From Bradyrhizobium sp. LTSP885 (lineage in GTDB: Bacteria > Pseudomonadota > Alphaproteobacteria > Rhizobiales > Xanthobacteraceae), in NCBI RefSeq assembly GCF_000938305.1, contig NZ_JYMT01000027.1:38059-102058 (forward strand): a stretch of 64,000 nucleotides of DNA, given 5' to 3'. Under the pieces are notes generated by a model that had not been told where the DNA came from, did no database searches, and saw only the letters and a program-made list of their open reading frames with translations. Positions 43,201-52,388 of the stretch are shown piece by piece (position 1 is the stretch's first letter; each line of letters opens with the position of its first letter). A program made the position numbers and the translations under genes.

Positions 43201-46158
43201 TTAGTTCAGCGCTTCGTCCAGGAACGCCTTGAGCTGCGCCAGATGCTTCGACATCAGGCCAGTCGCAGTCGCGGCCGATGCCGGACGGCCGGCGTAGCGC
43301 GGCCGCTTGTTCGGCGCGTTGATCTGGTTCAGCACCCATTCGAGATAGGGCTCGATGAAGTGCCACGAACCCATGTTACGCGGCTCTTCCTGGCACCAGA
43401 CCACCTCGGCCCCCTTGAAGCGCCCGAGCTCCTGCACCAGCGCCTTCAACGGCACCGGATAGAGCTGTTCGATTCGCATCAGATAGATGTCGTCGACGCC
43501 GCGCTTCTCGCGCTCGTCATAGAGATCGTAATAGACCTTGCCCGAGCACAGCACGACGCGACGGATCTTGTCGTCCGGCTGCAGCTTGATCTTCTCGTCC
43601 GGCTGCATCTGCGCGTCATCGTACAGGATGCGGTGGAAGGTGGCGTTCTTGCCGAGTTCGTCGAGCCGCGACACCGCGCGCTTGTGACGCAGCAGCGACT
43701 TCGGCGTCATCAGGATCAGCGGCTTGCGGATCTCGCGATGCAGCTGGCGCCGCAGTACGTGGAAGTAATTCGCCGGCGTAGTCGGATAGACCACCTGCAT
43801 GTTGTCCTCGGCGCACATCTGCAGGTAACGCTCGAGTCGCGCCGAGGAATGCTCCGGCCCCTGGCCCTCATAGCCATGCGGCAGCAGGCAGACGAGGCCG
43901 GACATGCGCAACCATTTGCGTTCGCCCGAGGAAATAAACTGGTCGAACAACACCTGCGCGCCGTTGGCGAAGTCGCCGAACTGCGCTTCCCACATCGCCA
44001 GCGCATTCGGCTCGGCCAGCGAATAGCCGTACTCGAAGCCGAGCACCGCTTCTTCCGACAGCAGCGAGTTGATGACCTCGTAATGACCCTGGTCACCGCC
44101 GAGATGGTTGTACGGCGTGTAGCGGCTTTCGTCCTCCTGGTCGATCAGCACCGAATGACGCTGCGAGAAGGTGCCGCGCTCGGAGTCCTGGCCGGACAGG
44201 CGGACGTGACGGCCTTCCTCCAGCAGCGAGCAGAATGCCAGCGCCTCGCCAGTCGCCCAGTCGATACCGACACCGGTGTCGATGGCCTTGGCGCGATTGT
44301 CGAGGAAACGCTGGATGGTCTTGTGGACGCGGAAACCGTCCGGCACTTTGGTGATCTTGCGGCCGATGTCCTTCAGCACCGGAATATCAACGCCGGTGAC
44401 GCCGCGGCGGGCGTCTTCCTCCTGGTCGGCGATCTTGAAGCCCGACCATTTGCCGTCGAGCCAGTCGGCCTTGTTCGGCTTGTAGCCGGTACCGGCCTCG
44501 AACTCGGCGTCGAGCCGCGAGCGCCAGTCGGCCTTGGCCTTCTCGACCTCGCCCTCGGTCATCACGCCTTCGGCGATCAGCCGCTTGGCGTAGATTTCCA
44601 GCGTCGTCGGATGCGAGGCGATCTTCTTGTACATCACCGGCTGGGTGAATGCCGGTTCGTCGCCCTCATTGTGGCCGTGGCGACGATAGCAGAACATGTC
44701 GATGACGACCGGCTTGTGGAATTTCTGCCGGAACTCGATCGCAACCTTGGCCGCGAACACCACCGCCTCCGGATCGTCGCCATTCACATGGAAGATCGGC
44801 GCGTCGATCATCTTCGCCACATCGGACGGATACGGCGAGGAGCGCGAGTAGCGCGGATAGGTGGTGAAGCCGATCTGATTGTTGACGATGAAGTGCAGCG
44901 AACCGCCGGTGCGATAGCCCTTCAAATCGGACAGGCTGAAGCATTCGGCAACCACGCCCTGGCCCGCGAACGCCGCATCGCCATGCATCAGGAGCGGCAG
45001 CACCGAGATGCGCTGATCCGGCGGATCGCCATGCTGGTCCTGCTTGGCCCGCACCTTGCCGAGCACAACGGGATCGACGATCTCGAGATGCGACGGGTTC
45101 GCAGTCAGCGACAGATGGATCTTGTTGCCGTCGAACTCGCGATCCGAGGAGACGCCGAGGTGATACTTGACGTCGCCGGAGCCTTCGACCGCATCCGGGT
45201 TGGCCGATCCGCCCTTGAATTCATGGAACAGCGCGCGGTGCGGCTTGCCCAGCACCTGGGTCAGCACGTTGAGGCGGCCGCGATGCGGCATGCCGACCAC
45301 GATCTCCTTCACGCCGAGATTGCCGCCGCGCTTGATGATCTGCTCGAGCGCCGGGATCAGCGATTCGGCGCCGTCGAGGCCGAAACGCTTGGTGCCGGTG
45401 AACTTGACGTCGCAGAACTTTTCGAAGCCTTCCGACTCGATCAGCTTGTTGAGGATTGCGCGGCGTCCCTCGCGCGTGAAGCTGATCTCCTTGTCCGGCC
45501 CCTCGATGCGCTCCTGGATCCACGCCTTCTGCGCGGCATTGGAGATGTGCATGAACTCGACGCCGAGCGTCTGGCAGTAAGTGCGTTCGCAGATCGTGAC
45601 GATCTCGCGCAGCGTGCCGTATTCGAGGCCGAGCACGTGATCGAGGAAGATCTTGCGGTCGAAATCGGCTTCGGTGAAGCCGTAGGAGCGCGGATCGAGC
45701 TCCTCGCGGTCGCGCGGCGCCTCGATGCCGAGCGGATCGAGCTTGGCGTGGAAATGGCCGCGCATGCGATAGGCGCGGATCAGCATCAGGGCGCGGACGG
45801 AGTCGCGGGTCGCCTGATGGACCTCGGTGGCGGAGAGTTCCGGGCCCTTGGCCTGGGCCTTGGCAGCGATCTTGGTGCCGACGGCCTTCTCGACCTGAGC
45901 CCAGTTGCCGTCCAGCGCCGAGGTCAATTCGTCGCGCGGCGTGACCGGCCAGTTGTCGCGGCTCCAGGAGGCGCCCTCGGCGTTCTTCTGGACGTCGGAG
46001 GGGGTGTCCTTGAGGCTCTTGAAGAACTCCTGCCATTCGGTGTCGACCGAGGCGGGATCCTGTTCATAACGGGCGTAGAGGTCGTCGATATAGGCCGCGT
46101 TGGTGCCCTGCAAAAATGATGAAAGGGCAAAAGCGGCGTTCGCATCCTGGCGAGACAT
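43201..46158 (-). CDS. sucA: 2-Oxoglutarate dehydrogenase E1
   Basis: A 985-aa thiamine-diphosphate enzyme. The N-terminus (SSFLQGTNAAYIDDLYARYEQDPASVDTEWQEFF) is the OdhA/SucA-specific segment. Later come LYLGMPHRGRLN-like IVVGMPHRGRLNVLTQV, HLGVSSDREF, GDAAFAGQGVVAE (ThDP/Mg site) and the transketolase-type pyrimidine domain (PYNHLGGDQGHYEVINSLLSEEAVLGFEYGYS). Length is full. A 256-nt AT-rich gap separates it from sucD upstream, so a separate promoter is likely. Confidence 0.98.
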   Translation of the reverse strand: MSRQDANAAFALSSFLQGTNAAYIDDLYARYEQDPASVDTEWQEFFKSLKDTPSDVQKNAEGASWSRDNWPVTPRDELTSALDGNWAQVEKAVGTKIAAKAQAKGPELSATEVHQATRDSVRALMLIRAYRMRGHFHAKLDPLGIEAPRDREELDPRSYGFTEADFDRKIFLDHVLGLEYGTLREIVTICERTYCQTLGVEFMHISNAAQKAWIQERIEGPDKEISFTREGRRAILNKLIESEGFEKFCDVKFTGTKRFGLDGAESLIPALEQIIKRGGNLGVKEIVVGMPHRGRLNVLTQVLGKPHRALFHEFKGGSANPDAVEGSGDVKYHLGVSSDREFDGNKIHLSLTANPSHLEIVDPVVLGKVRAKQDQHGDPPDQRISVLPLLMHGDAAFAGQGVVAECFSLSDLKGYRTGGSLHFIVNNQIGFTTYPRYSRSSPYPSDVAKMIDAPIFHVNGDDPEAVVFAAKVAIEFRQKFHKPVVIDMFCYRRHGHNEGDEPAFTQPVMYKKIASHPTTLEIYAKRLIAEGVMTEGEVEKAKADWRSRLDAEFEAGTGYKPNKADWLDGKWSGFKIADQEEDARRGVTGVDIPVLKDIGRKITKVPDGFRVHKTIQRFLDNRAKAIDTGVGIDWATGEALAFCSLLEEGRHVRLSGQDSERGTFSQRHSVLIDQEDESRYTPYNHLGGDQGHYEVINSLLSEEAVLGFEYGYSLAEPNALAMWEAQFGDFANGAQVLFDQFISSGERKWLRMSGLVCLLPHGYEGQGPEHSSARLERYLQMCAEDNMQVVYPTTPANYFHVLRRQLHREIRKPLILMTPKSLLRHKRAVSRLDELGKNATFHRILYDDAQMQPDEKIKLQPDDKIRRVVLCSGKVYYDLYDEREKRGVDDIYLMRIEQLYPVPLKALVQELGRFKGAEVVWCQEEPRNMGSWHFIEPYLEWVLNQINAPNKRPRYAGRPASAATATGLMSKHLAQLKAFLDEALN

Positions 46159-46414
46159 GGGGCAGTCCTGGTGATTTTCGGTTCGCGCATAGAAGACGGC
46201 GCAAGTGCCGGTCTGGAAGAGCGCCGGCTCGATAAATTCCCTTTAGCCTATTTAGGACCGATATTCCTGCCTAAAAGAACCAAGAAATGAATATAATTTC
46301 AAAACTTATTGAACTGCCCGCGTAGGGCGAAATGATCAAAAGAGTGCACTTCCCGAGGCGAGAACGACCGGGAAGCGCCGATAACCCCTGACGACAACCG
46401 CCAGCTGCGGACCG
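46159..46414 (-). promoter_or_regulatory. AT-rich sucD-sucA gap, probable internal promoter region
   Basis: The 256-nt gap holds a markedly AT-rich stretch (about 46259-46315), including the symmetric GAAATNNNNNNNATTTC at 46284-46300 and CCTATTTAGG at 46247. No single -35/-10 pair is convincing, but composition and length suggest an independent sucA promoter. Confidence 0.35.
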
Positions 46415-47296
46415 TTACTTCAGCATTTCGGCCAGCGTGTGCCCGAGCCGTGCCGGCGACGGGGACACCTTGATGCCAGCGGATTCCATCGCCGCGGTCT
46501 TGGAACCGGCGTCGCCCTTGCCGCCGGAAATGATCGCGCCGGCATGGCCCATGCGGCGGCCGGGAGGAGCTGTCACGCCGGCGATGAAGCCGACCATGGG
46601 TTTCTTGCGGCCGCGCTTGGCCTCATCCTTGAGGAACTGGGCAGCGTCTTCCTCGGCGGAACCGCCGATCTCGCCGATCATGACGATCGATTTGGTGTTC
46701 TCGTCGGCCAGGAACATCTCCAGCACGTCGATGAACTCGGTGCCCTTGACCGGGTCGCCGCCGATGCCGACCGCGGTGGTCTGGCCGAGGCCTTCCTGGG
46801 TAGTCTGGAACACCGCCTCATAGGTCAGCGTGCCGGAGCGCGAGACGATGCCGACTGAGCCTGGCTTGAAGATGTTGGCCGGCATGATGCCGATCTTGCA
46901 CTCGCCGGCGGTCATCACGCCGGGGCAATTCGGCCCGATCAGCCGCGACTTCGATCCCGATAGCGAGCGCTTCACCCGCACCATGTCGAGCACCGGAATG
47001 CCTTCGGTGATGCAGACGATGAGCGGGATCTCCGCATCGATTGCCTCGCAGATCGCGTCCGCCGCGCCCGGCGGCGGCACATAGACCACGCTGGCGTCAG
47101 CGCCGGTCCTGGCGCGCGCCTCGGCGACAGTATCGAACACCGGCAGGTTGAGATGCGTCTGGCCGCCTTTGCCCGGCGCGACGCCGCCGACCATCTTGGT
47201 GCCGTAAGCGATCGCCGCCTCCGAATGGAAGGTGCCGTTCTTGCCGGTAAAGCCCTGGCAGATGACCTTGGTGTTCTTGTCGATCAGGATGGACAT
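46415..47296 (-). CDS. sucD: Succinyl-CoA ligase alpha subunit
   Basis: A 293-aa CoA-binding subunit: VICQGFTGKNGTFHSEAAIAYGTKMVGGV (Rossmann, CoA site), GPNCPGVMTAGECKIGIMP, and the phosphohistidine loop RRMGHAGAIISGGKGDAGSK. It would pair with sucC, which normally lies directly upstream; here two other genes separate them by about 1.1 kb. All landmarks of an active subunit are present. Confidence 0.98.
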   Translation of the reverse strand: MSILIDKNTKVICQGFTGKNGTFHSEAAIAYGTKMVGGVAPGKGGQTHLNLPVFDTVAEARARTGADASVVYVPPPGAADAICEAIDAEIPLIVCITEGIPVLDMVRVKRSLSGSKSRLIGPNCPGVMTAGECKIGIMPANIFKPGSVGIVSRSGTLTYEAVFQTTQEGLGQTTAVGIGGDPVKGTEFIDVLEMFLADENTKSIVMIGEIGGSAEEDAAQFLKDEAKRGRKKPMVGFIAGVTAPPGRRMGHAGAIISGGKGDAGSKTAAMESAGIKVSPSPARLGHTLAEMLK

Positions 47297-47328
47297 TGGA
47301 TCATTACCCTACATGGTGAATTCTGAGG

Positions 47329-47898
47329 TCATCGAACGGAGGCCTTGCAAGCATCCGATGTGCGTTCCATGAGCAATTCGGTCGTCTTCTGGTTGGATGT
47401 ATTGAAACTCACGAACATCAGAGACAAGCAACCGCCCTTCGTATCCCGGCTAGCCATGACTTGCGCCCCCCGGGAATCTGATTTGTCGGGGCGCTTCGTC
47501 ATTCCCGAAAGACGCGGATCGCGCATGAGGCCTTCGAACGCCGCATCCAATTGCCGGATCGGCGTCGGCCGTCCGACAAACAGCTTGCAACTGAATATCG
47601 CCTTGCTCGGCGCGGTGGCTGGCGAGCCAAAGAACTCGAAACTAAGATTGGTTTTGGCTTGCTTATAAGACACTACTTCCGAATCAGCATCTCCGTCGCG
47701 ATCACTCTCGGAAAACTCCCGCTCTTTCAGCAGGCCTTCAAGTTTGGCCGGTTCGAAAATCGCCGAGGGGCAAACAATCGAGAACTCGCGAGCCCACGCG
47801 CTAACATCATTGCCTGCGAACGCAGACGGAACAACTGGCAGGCCAGCCACAGCAGATACCAGAACGGCCTGGGTCGCCTTGCTCCATCTGCACCGCAT
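47329..47898 (-). CDS. Secreted hypothetical protein between sucC and sucD
   Basis: About 189 aa from the ATG at 47898, preceded by GAGG at 8 nt. It has a signal peptide (~1-28, TQAVLVSAVAGLPVVPSAFA) and a mature domain with four Cys (VCPSAIF, FSCKLFVG, GGCLSLMF, DACKASVR), perhaps two disulfides. I recognise no family. It lies 26 nt after DUF1579 and 32 nt before sucD on the same strand, so it is transcribed with the succinyl-CoA ligase genes. Function unknown. Confidence 0.7.
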   Translation of the reverse strand: MRCRWSKATQAVLVSAVAGLPVVPSAFAGNDVSAWAREFSIVCPSAIFEPAKLEGLLKEREFSESDRDGDADSEVVSYKQAKTNLSFEFFGSPATAPSKAIFSCKLFVGRPTPIRQLDAAFEGLMRDPRLSGMTKRPDKSDSRGAQVMASRDTKGGCLSLMFVSFNTSNQKTTELLMERTSDACKASVR

Positions 47899-47924
47899 TT
47901 CCAAAACCTCGGCCAAGCGGCGCC

Positions 47925-48401
47925 TCAGTGGATACGCCGATACGTGCCGGTGAGCACGTCGGCCCACCCTTCCGCGTCAGGCGAGAACTGGATCTTCATG
48001 TTGTAGGTGTTGTCGTCGACCACCTCGTAGACGTGGCGGGCGTTGCCGCGCAGCGAGCCGCGCACCAGGATCAGCGACTTGTTGATCCAGCCGCCGGAGG
48101 CCGGAGACGGCGGGTAATAGCCAAGCGAGTCGTGCCAGAACAATCTGTAGGCCCGGTCGTCGCGGTCGTAGGTGAAGACGCCGTGCGTGGCAAAGCTCTC
48201 CTTGCCGTCGCGCGTCTGCACGCTGTCCTGGATTAAATAGAAACCGTTGAGCGCGATCCGCGCGACGACATTCGATGTGGCCGGACCGCCCGCGGTCCAG
48301 CGCGATGGAAAAACCGTCTCTTCGCCGTTCCACTCGCCAGCGAAGACCGCGAGCTTGCGGTGTTCCTCCAGCGGCGTCGGGGCGTCGAGATGATCGACCA
48401 T
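47925..48401 (-). CDS. DUF1579-like protein downstream of sucC
   Basis: 158 aa. The opening EEHRKLAVFAGEWNGEETVFPSRW and later FYLIQDSVQTRDGKESFATHGVFTYDRDDRAYRLFWHDSLGY show the lipocalin-like beta-barrel pattern of DUF1579 proteins, whose function is not known. No signal peptide, so cytoplasmic. Its ATG lies 2 nt after the sucC stop with the ribosome site (GGGAGG) inside the sucC end, implying translational coupling to sucC. This is an unusual place for such a gene. Confidence 0.78.
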   Translation of the reverse strand: MVDHLDAPTPLEEHRKLAVFAGEWNGEETVFPSRWTAGGPATSNVVARIALNGFYLIQDSVQTRDGKESFATHGVFTYDRDDRAYRLFWHDSLGYYPPSPASGGWINKSLILVRGSLRGNARHVYEVVDDNTYNMKIQFSPDAEGWADVLTGTYRRIH

Positions 48402-48403
48402 CG

Positions 48404-49600
48404 CTAGCCTCCCTTGACGGCTTTCACGATCTTCTGTGCAGCGTCATCGAGATTGTCGGCGGGCACGACGTTGAGGCCGCTTTCGCGGATGATCTTCTTG
48501 CCCAGTTCGACATTGGTGCCTTCGAGACGCACCACCAGCGGCACCTTGAGGCCGACCTGCTTCACCGCGGCAACCACGCCCTCGGCGATCACGTCGCACT
48601 TCATGATGCCGCCGAAAATGTTGACCAGGATGCCCTCCACGGCGGGATCGGCGGTGATGATCTTGAAGGCGGCTGCGACCTTCTCGGCGGTGGCGCCACC
48701 GCCGACGTCGAGGAAGTTGGCCGGCGCCATGCCGTAGAGCTTGATGATGTCCATCGTTGCCATGGCAAGGCCGGCGCCGTTGACCATGCAGCCGATATTG
48801 CCGTCGAGCGTGACGTAGTTGAGGTCGAATTTCGACGCCTCGATCTCCTTGGCGTCTTCCTCTGTCTCGTCACGCAGCGCCACCACGTCGGGATGGCGGT
48901 AGAGCGCGTTGCTGTCGAACGACACCTTGGCGTCGAGCACGCGAAGCTGGCCCTGCTTGGTGACGACGAGCGGATTGATCTCGAGCATCGCCATGTCCTT
49001 GGCGACGAACGCGGCATAGAGCTGGCCGGTCAGCTTCTCGGCCTGCTTGGCGAGATCGCCGGTCAGTTTCAGCGCCTGCGCGACGGTGCGGCCATGATGG
49101 GCCATGATGCCGGTCGCGGGATCGACCGAGAAGGAGATAATCTTCTCCGGCGTCGAATGCGCGACTTCCTCGATGTTGACGCCGCCCTCGGTCGAAACCA
49201 CGAAGGAGACTTCGGAGGTCTCACGGTCGACCAGGATCGAGAGATAGAACTCCTTGTCGATGTCGGAGCCGTCCTCGATGTAGAGGCGGTTGACCTGCTT
49301 GCCGTGCGGGCCGGTCTGCACCGTGACCAGCGTCGCGCCGAGCATCTGCTTGGCGAATTCATCGACCTCGGCGACCGATTTGGCGATGCGGACGCCGCCC
49401 TTGTCGCCGGCGGAGGCTTCCTTGAACTTGCCCTTGCCGCGGCCGCCCGCATGGATCTGGCTCTTCACCACCCAGATTGGCCCGGGAAGCTGCTTGGCGG
49501 CCGCGTCGGCCTCCCCCGGATTCAGCACCGGCACCCCGCGCGAGATCGGCACGCCGAATTCATGCAGCAGTGCCTTGGCCTGGTATTCGTGGATATTCAT
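48404..49600 (-). CDS. sucC: Succinyl-CoA ligase beta subunit
   Basis: A 398-aa ATP-grasp protein that makes ATP or GTP from succinyl-CoA with SucD. It starts MNIHEYQAKALLHEFGVP; WVVKSQIHAGGRGKGKFK marks the nucleotide site, and MEINPLVV, NGAGLAMATMDIIKLYG and VNIFGGIMKCDVIAEG mark the rest. Full length. It follows mdh by 168 nt, a gap that contains a palindrome nearly identical to one upstream of fds. DUF1579 is coupled to its end. Confidence 0.98.
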   Translation of the reverse strand: MNIHEYQAKALLHEFGVPISRGVPVLNPGEADAAAKQLPGPIWVVKSQIHAGGRGKGKFKEASAGDKGGVRIAKSVAEVDEFAKQMLGATLVTVQTGPHGKQVNRLYIEDGSDIDKEFYLSILVDRETSEVSFVVSTEGGVNIEEVAHSTPEKIISFSVDPATGIMAHHGRTVAQALKLTGDLAKQAEKLTGQLYAAFVAKDMAMLEINPLVVTKQGQLRVLDAKVSFDSNALYRHPDVVALRDETEEDAKEIEASKFDLNYVTLDGNIGCMVNGAGLAMATMDIIKLYGMAPANFLDVGGGATAEKVAAAFKIITADPAVEGILVNIFGGIMKCDVIAEGVVAAVKQVGLKVPLVVRLEGTNVELGKKIIRESGLNVVPADNLDDAAQKIVKAVKGG

Positions 49601-49660
49601 GGAAAGACGCTCCCAAACCTTCGCGCGGCGAACTTCGTCGAATTCACGTCAGCCTTGGAA

Positions 49661-49680
49661 TTGGCATACCATATACCAAG
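49661..49680. promoter_or_regulatory. Palindrome upstream of sucC matching the fds operator-like site
   Basis: TTGGCATACCATATACCAAG differs at only two positions from TTGGCATACCAAATGCCAAG at 4165-4184 upstream of fds. Both lie 35-61 nt before a leftward gene start. The arms TTGG(C/T)AT..AT(A/G)CCAA are symmetric. A common repressor or activator is implied; its identity is unknown. Confidence 0.6.
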
Positions 49681-49768
49681 ACAGGCGCAATCCAAAAGTA
49701 TCCGGAATTTCATCACGTTGCGCCCGACAGACGATTGAATACGCCTATCGGGCCATTGCCAAGCCAGA

Positions 49769-50737
49769 TTACTTGCCGAGCAGATCGGGCGCGATCTTCT
49801 TGCAGGCGTCGACCAGGCCCTGCACCGAGGCAACCGACTTGTCGAAGGCTTCCCGATCCTTGCCGGTCAGCTCGATTTCGACGATGCGCTCGATGCCCTT
49901 GGAGCCGATTACGGTGGGCACGCCGACATACATGTCCTTCACGCCGTACTCGCCGTTGAGGTAGGCGGCGCACGGCAGCACGCGCTTCTTGTCCTTGAGG
50001 TAGCTCTCGGCCATCGCGATCGCAGAGGCCGCCGGCGCGTAGAAGGCAGACCCGGTCTTGAGCAGGTTGACGATCTCGGCGCCGCCATTGCGGGTGCGGT
50101 CGACGATCTCGTCGATGCGCGCCTGCGAGGTCCAGCCCATCTTGACGAGGTCTGGGAGCGGAATGCCGGCGACGGTGGAATAGCGGGTCAGCGGCACCAT
50201 GGTGTCGCCATGGCCGCCAAGCACGAAGGCGGTGACGTCTTCGACCGAGACGTGGAATTCGTCGGCCAGGAAATAGCGGAAGCGCGCGGAGTCGAGCACG
50301 CCGGCCATGCCGACCACCTTCTTGTGCGGCAGGCCCGAAGCCTTCTGCAGCGCCCACACCATCGCGTCCAGCGGGTTGGTGATGCAGATGACGAAGGCGT
50401 CGGGGGCGTACTTCTTGATGCCGGCGCCGACCTGCTCCATGACCTTGAGATTGATGCTCAGGAGATCGTCGCGGCTCATGCCGGGTTTGCGCGGCACGCC
50501 GGCGGTGACGATGCAGACCTTGGCGCCGTCGAGCGCTTCATAGGAATTGGCGCCGACCAGGTTGGAGTCGAAGCCGTCGACCGGCGACGACTGCGCGATG
50601 TCGAGCGCTTTGCCCTGCGGCACGCCTTCGGCGATATCGAACAGCACGACATCGCCCAGTTCCTTGAGGCCGACGAGGTGCGCCAGCGTTCCGCCGATCT
50701 GTCCGGAGCCAATCAGAGCAATCTTGTCGCGTGCCAT
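49769..50737 (-). CDS. mdh: Malate dehydrogenase
   Basis: A 322-aa NAD-dependent enzyme of the LDH-like MDH class used by Alphaproteobacteria. Features are IALIGSGQIGGTLAHLVG (NAD site), GVPRKPGMSRDDLLSIN with substrate-binding Arg residues, NPLDAMVW, and the catalytic His in VLGGHGDTMVPL. It is the first gene of the TCA cluster and has a plausible promoter upstream. AAAGGA precedes the ATG. Confidence 0.98.
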   Translation of the reverse strand: MARDKIALIGSGQIGGTLAHLVGLKELGDVVLFDIAEGVPQGKALDIAQSSPVDGFDSNLVGANSYEALDGAKVCIVTAGVPRKPGMSRDDLLSINLKVMEQVGAGIKKYAPDAFVICITNPLDAMVWALQKASGLPHKKVVGMAGVLDSARFRYFLADEFHVSVEDVTAFVLGGHGDTMVPLTRYSTVAGIPLPDLVKMGWTSQARIDEIVDRTRNGGAEIVNLLKTGSAFYAPAASAIAMAESYLKDKKRVLPCAAYLNGEYGVKDMYVGVPTVIGSKGIERIVEIELTGKDREAFDKSVASVQGLVDACKKIAPDLLGK

Positions 50738-50791
50738 GGGAAATCAGTCCTTTGAACTGGTAGCGGGAGGGAGAGAAGTCGGTTGCAAGGG

Positions 50792-50820
50792 TGGTTATCC
50801 CTTTCGAATGATACGTTCAA
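50792..50820 (-). promoter_or_regulatory. Probable sigma-70 promoter of mdh
   Basis: Minus strand TTGAAC (50815-50820), a 17-bp spacer and TAACCA (50792-50797), with a small hairpin (AAGGG..CCCTT) spanning the -10 region. The mdh ATG lies about 50 nt downstream of the expected start point. Confidence 0.45.
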
Positions 50821-50931
50821 GTCGCGGCCTGCCCAATTGTCGGCCCTGCCCGGAATTCGATCAGGCATGCCAGCAACGTCCGGCCCCAACGCACGAAAAG
50901 TTGCTCCGGACGCCGCCGTGGCCGGCCGCGT

Positions 50932-52119
50932 TCAGGTCTCGACCAGACCGCTCGACGAGCCGCTTGCGGCCGAGTCTTTGCGACCATGCGGCAACGCTAG
51001 GTAGGATTCCGAGCTCATTTCGATCAGACGCGACGACGTCCGCTTGAACTCCATCGCCTCGATGCCGTCGGTGGCGAGGTACAGCGACACCGGATCGGCG
51101 GCCGCCGAGGCCATCAGCTTCACGGCATTGTCATAGAGCGTGTCGATCAGCGAGATGAAGCGCTTGGCGGCGTTGCGCTCGGCGTAATCCATCACCGGAA
51201 TGTGGTCGATCAGGATGGTGTGGTAGTCGTGCGCGAGCCGCAGATAGTCGGACGCGGCCAGCGGCTTTTCGCAAATATCCGCGAAGCCAAAGCGCGCGAC
51301 GCCGTGGGACGAGCACGGCACGTGCAGGACACGCCCCTTGATCGCGATGTCGCGCGCCTTGCACGGCGCGTTGCCGGTCATCTTGCGCCAGGCCGCGTCG
51401 ATCGCGGCATCGGCCGCAGCATCATCAGGCACCAGCCACATCTTCACGCCGACCAGTTTTTCCAGCCGAAAGTCGGTGCGCGCATCGAGCCGCAGCACGT
51501 CCATATGGTCGGAGATCTGCGCGATGAACGGCAGGAACAGCGCACGGTTGAGCCCGCCCTTGTAGAGATCGTCAGGCGCAACGTTCGAGGTCGCAACCAC
51601 GACGGTGCCGAGATCGAACAGCTTGGTGAACAGCCGCCCGAGGATCATCGCATCGGCGATATCGGTGACATGGAATTCGTCGAAGCAAAGCAGCCAAGCC
51701 TCGTCGAAGATCGCATGTGCGGTGAGCGCGATCACATCGCCATCCGCGATCTCGCCGCGTGCGATCTGCTGGCGATAGAAGTAGATGCGCTCATGCGCTT
51801 CCGCCATGAACTCGTGGAAATGCGCGCGGCGCTTGTGCTCGACCTGGCTCTGCTGGAAAAACAAATCCATCAGCATGGTCTTGCCGCGGCCGACCTCGCC
51901 ATGGACGTAGAGTCCGCGCGGCGGCTTGTCGTCCTTGTCGCCGCCGAACAGCCGACCGAGCAGGCCCTGCTTGCGGTGAGGCTTGTAGCTCGCAAGCCGC
52001 TCCTCGACCGCGCCAAACGCCTCGGCGGCAAGCGCTTGCGCCGGGTCAGCCTCGATCGCGCCGGAGGCGACCAGGGCCTTGTAGTGCTCAAGAAAGGAAC
52101 TGGGCGAAGTGGAGAGCAT
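50932..52119 (-). CDS. zapE: Cell division protein ZapE / AFG1-like ATPase
   Basis: A 395-aa AAA-type ATPase: GLYVHGEVGRGKTMLMDLFF (Walker A), LLCFDEFHVTDIADAMILGRLFTKLF (Walker B), VATSNVAPDDLYKGGLNR (sensor), and the C-terminal FADICEKPLAASDYLRLAHDYHTILIDHIPVM and KRFISLIDTLYD. All AFG1/ZapE landmarks are present at full length. It lies upstream of mdh with 194 nt between, transcribed the same way; such a zapE-mdh-suc order is common in Rhizobiales. Confidence 0.94.
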   Translation of the reverse strand: MLSTSPSSFLEHYKALVASGAIEADPAQALAAEAFGAVEERLASYKPHRKQGLLGRLFGGDKDDKPPRGLYVHGEVGRGKTMLMDLFFQQSQVEHKRRAHFHEFMAEAHERIYFYRQQIARGEIADGDVIALTAHAIFDEAWLLCFDEFHVTDIADAMILGRLFTKLFDLGTVVVATSNVAPDDLYKGGLNRALFLPFIAQISDHMDVLRLDARTDFRLEKLVGVKMWLVPDDAAADAAIDAAWRKMTGNAPCKARDIAIKGRVLHVPCSSHGVARFGFADICEKPLAASDYLRLAHDYHTILIDHIPVMDYAERNAAKRFISLIDTLYDNAVKLMASAAADPVSLYLATDGIEAMEFKRTSSRLIEMSSESYLALPHGRKDSAASGSSSGLVET

Positions 52120-52187
52120 GGGCCCACCTTACGGCCCTACTGCGCGGGAAATTGCAAGCCGAGAATTTTACCGACGGGTATGCACTT

Positions 52188-52382
52188 CCCCCCTCGCCCC
52201 GCGCTTGCGGGGAGAGGGTCGGGGTGAGGGGCTCTCTCCACCCGACGTGGTCTGTCGATAGACCTGTACCCCCTCACCCGGATCGCATCTTCGATGCGAC
52301 ATAGCCGAAGCGCCGCTTCGGCGTTCTTAACGACGGCCGCCGAAGGCGGCCTATGCCTCTCCCCGCAAGCAGGGCGAGGTGA
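52188..52382. repeat. REP-like palindromic repeat, about 195 bp
   Basis: The left arm CCCCTCGCCCCGCGCTTGCG with GGGGAGAGG is mirrored at the right (CCTCTCCCCGCAAGCAGGGC). Inner hairpins are GGATCGCATC/GATGCGA, CGAAGCGCCGCTTCG and GCCGCCGAAGGCGGC. It fills the gap between thpR and zapE. Elements of the CCCCTCACCCGGATCGCATC type are common in Bradyrhizobium-type genomes. Confidence 0.8.
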
Positions 52383-52388
52383 AGAGCC

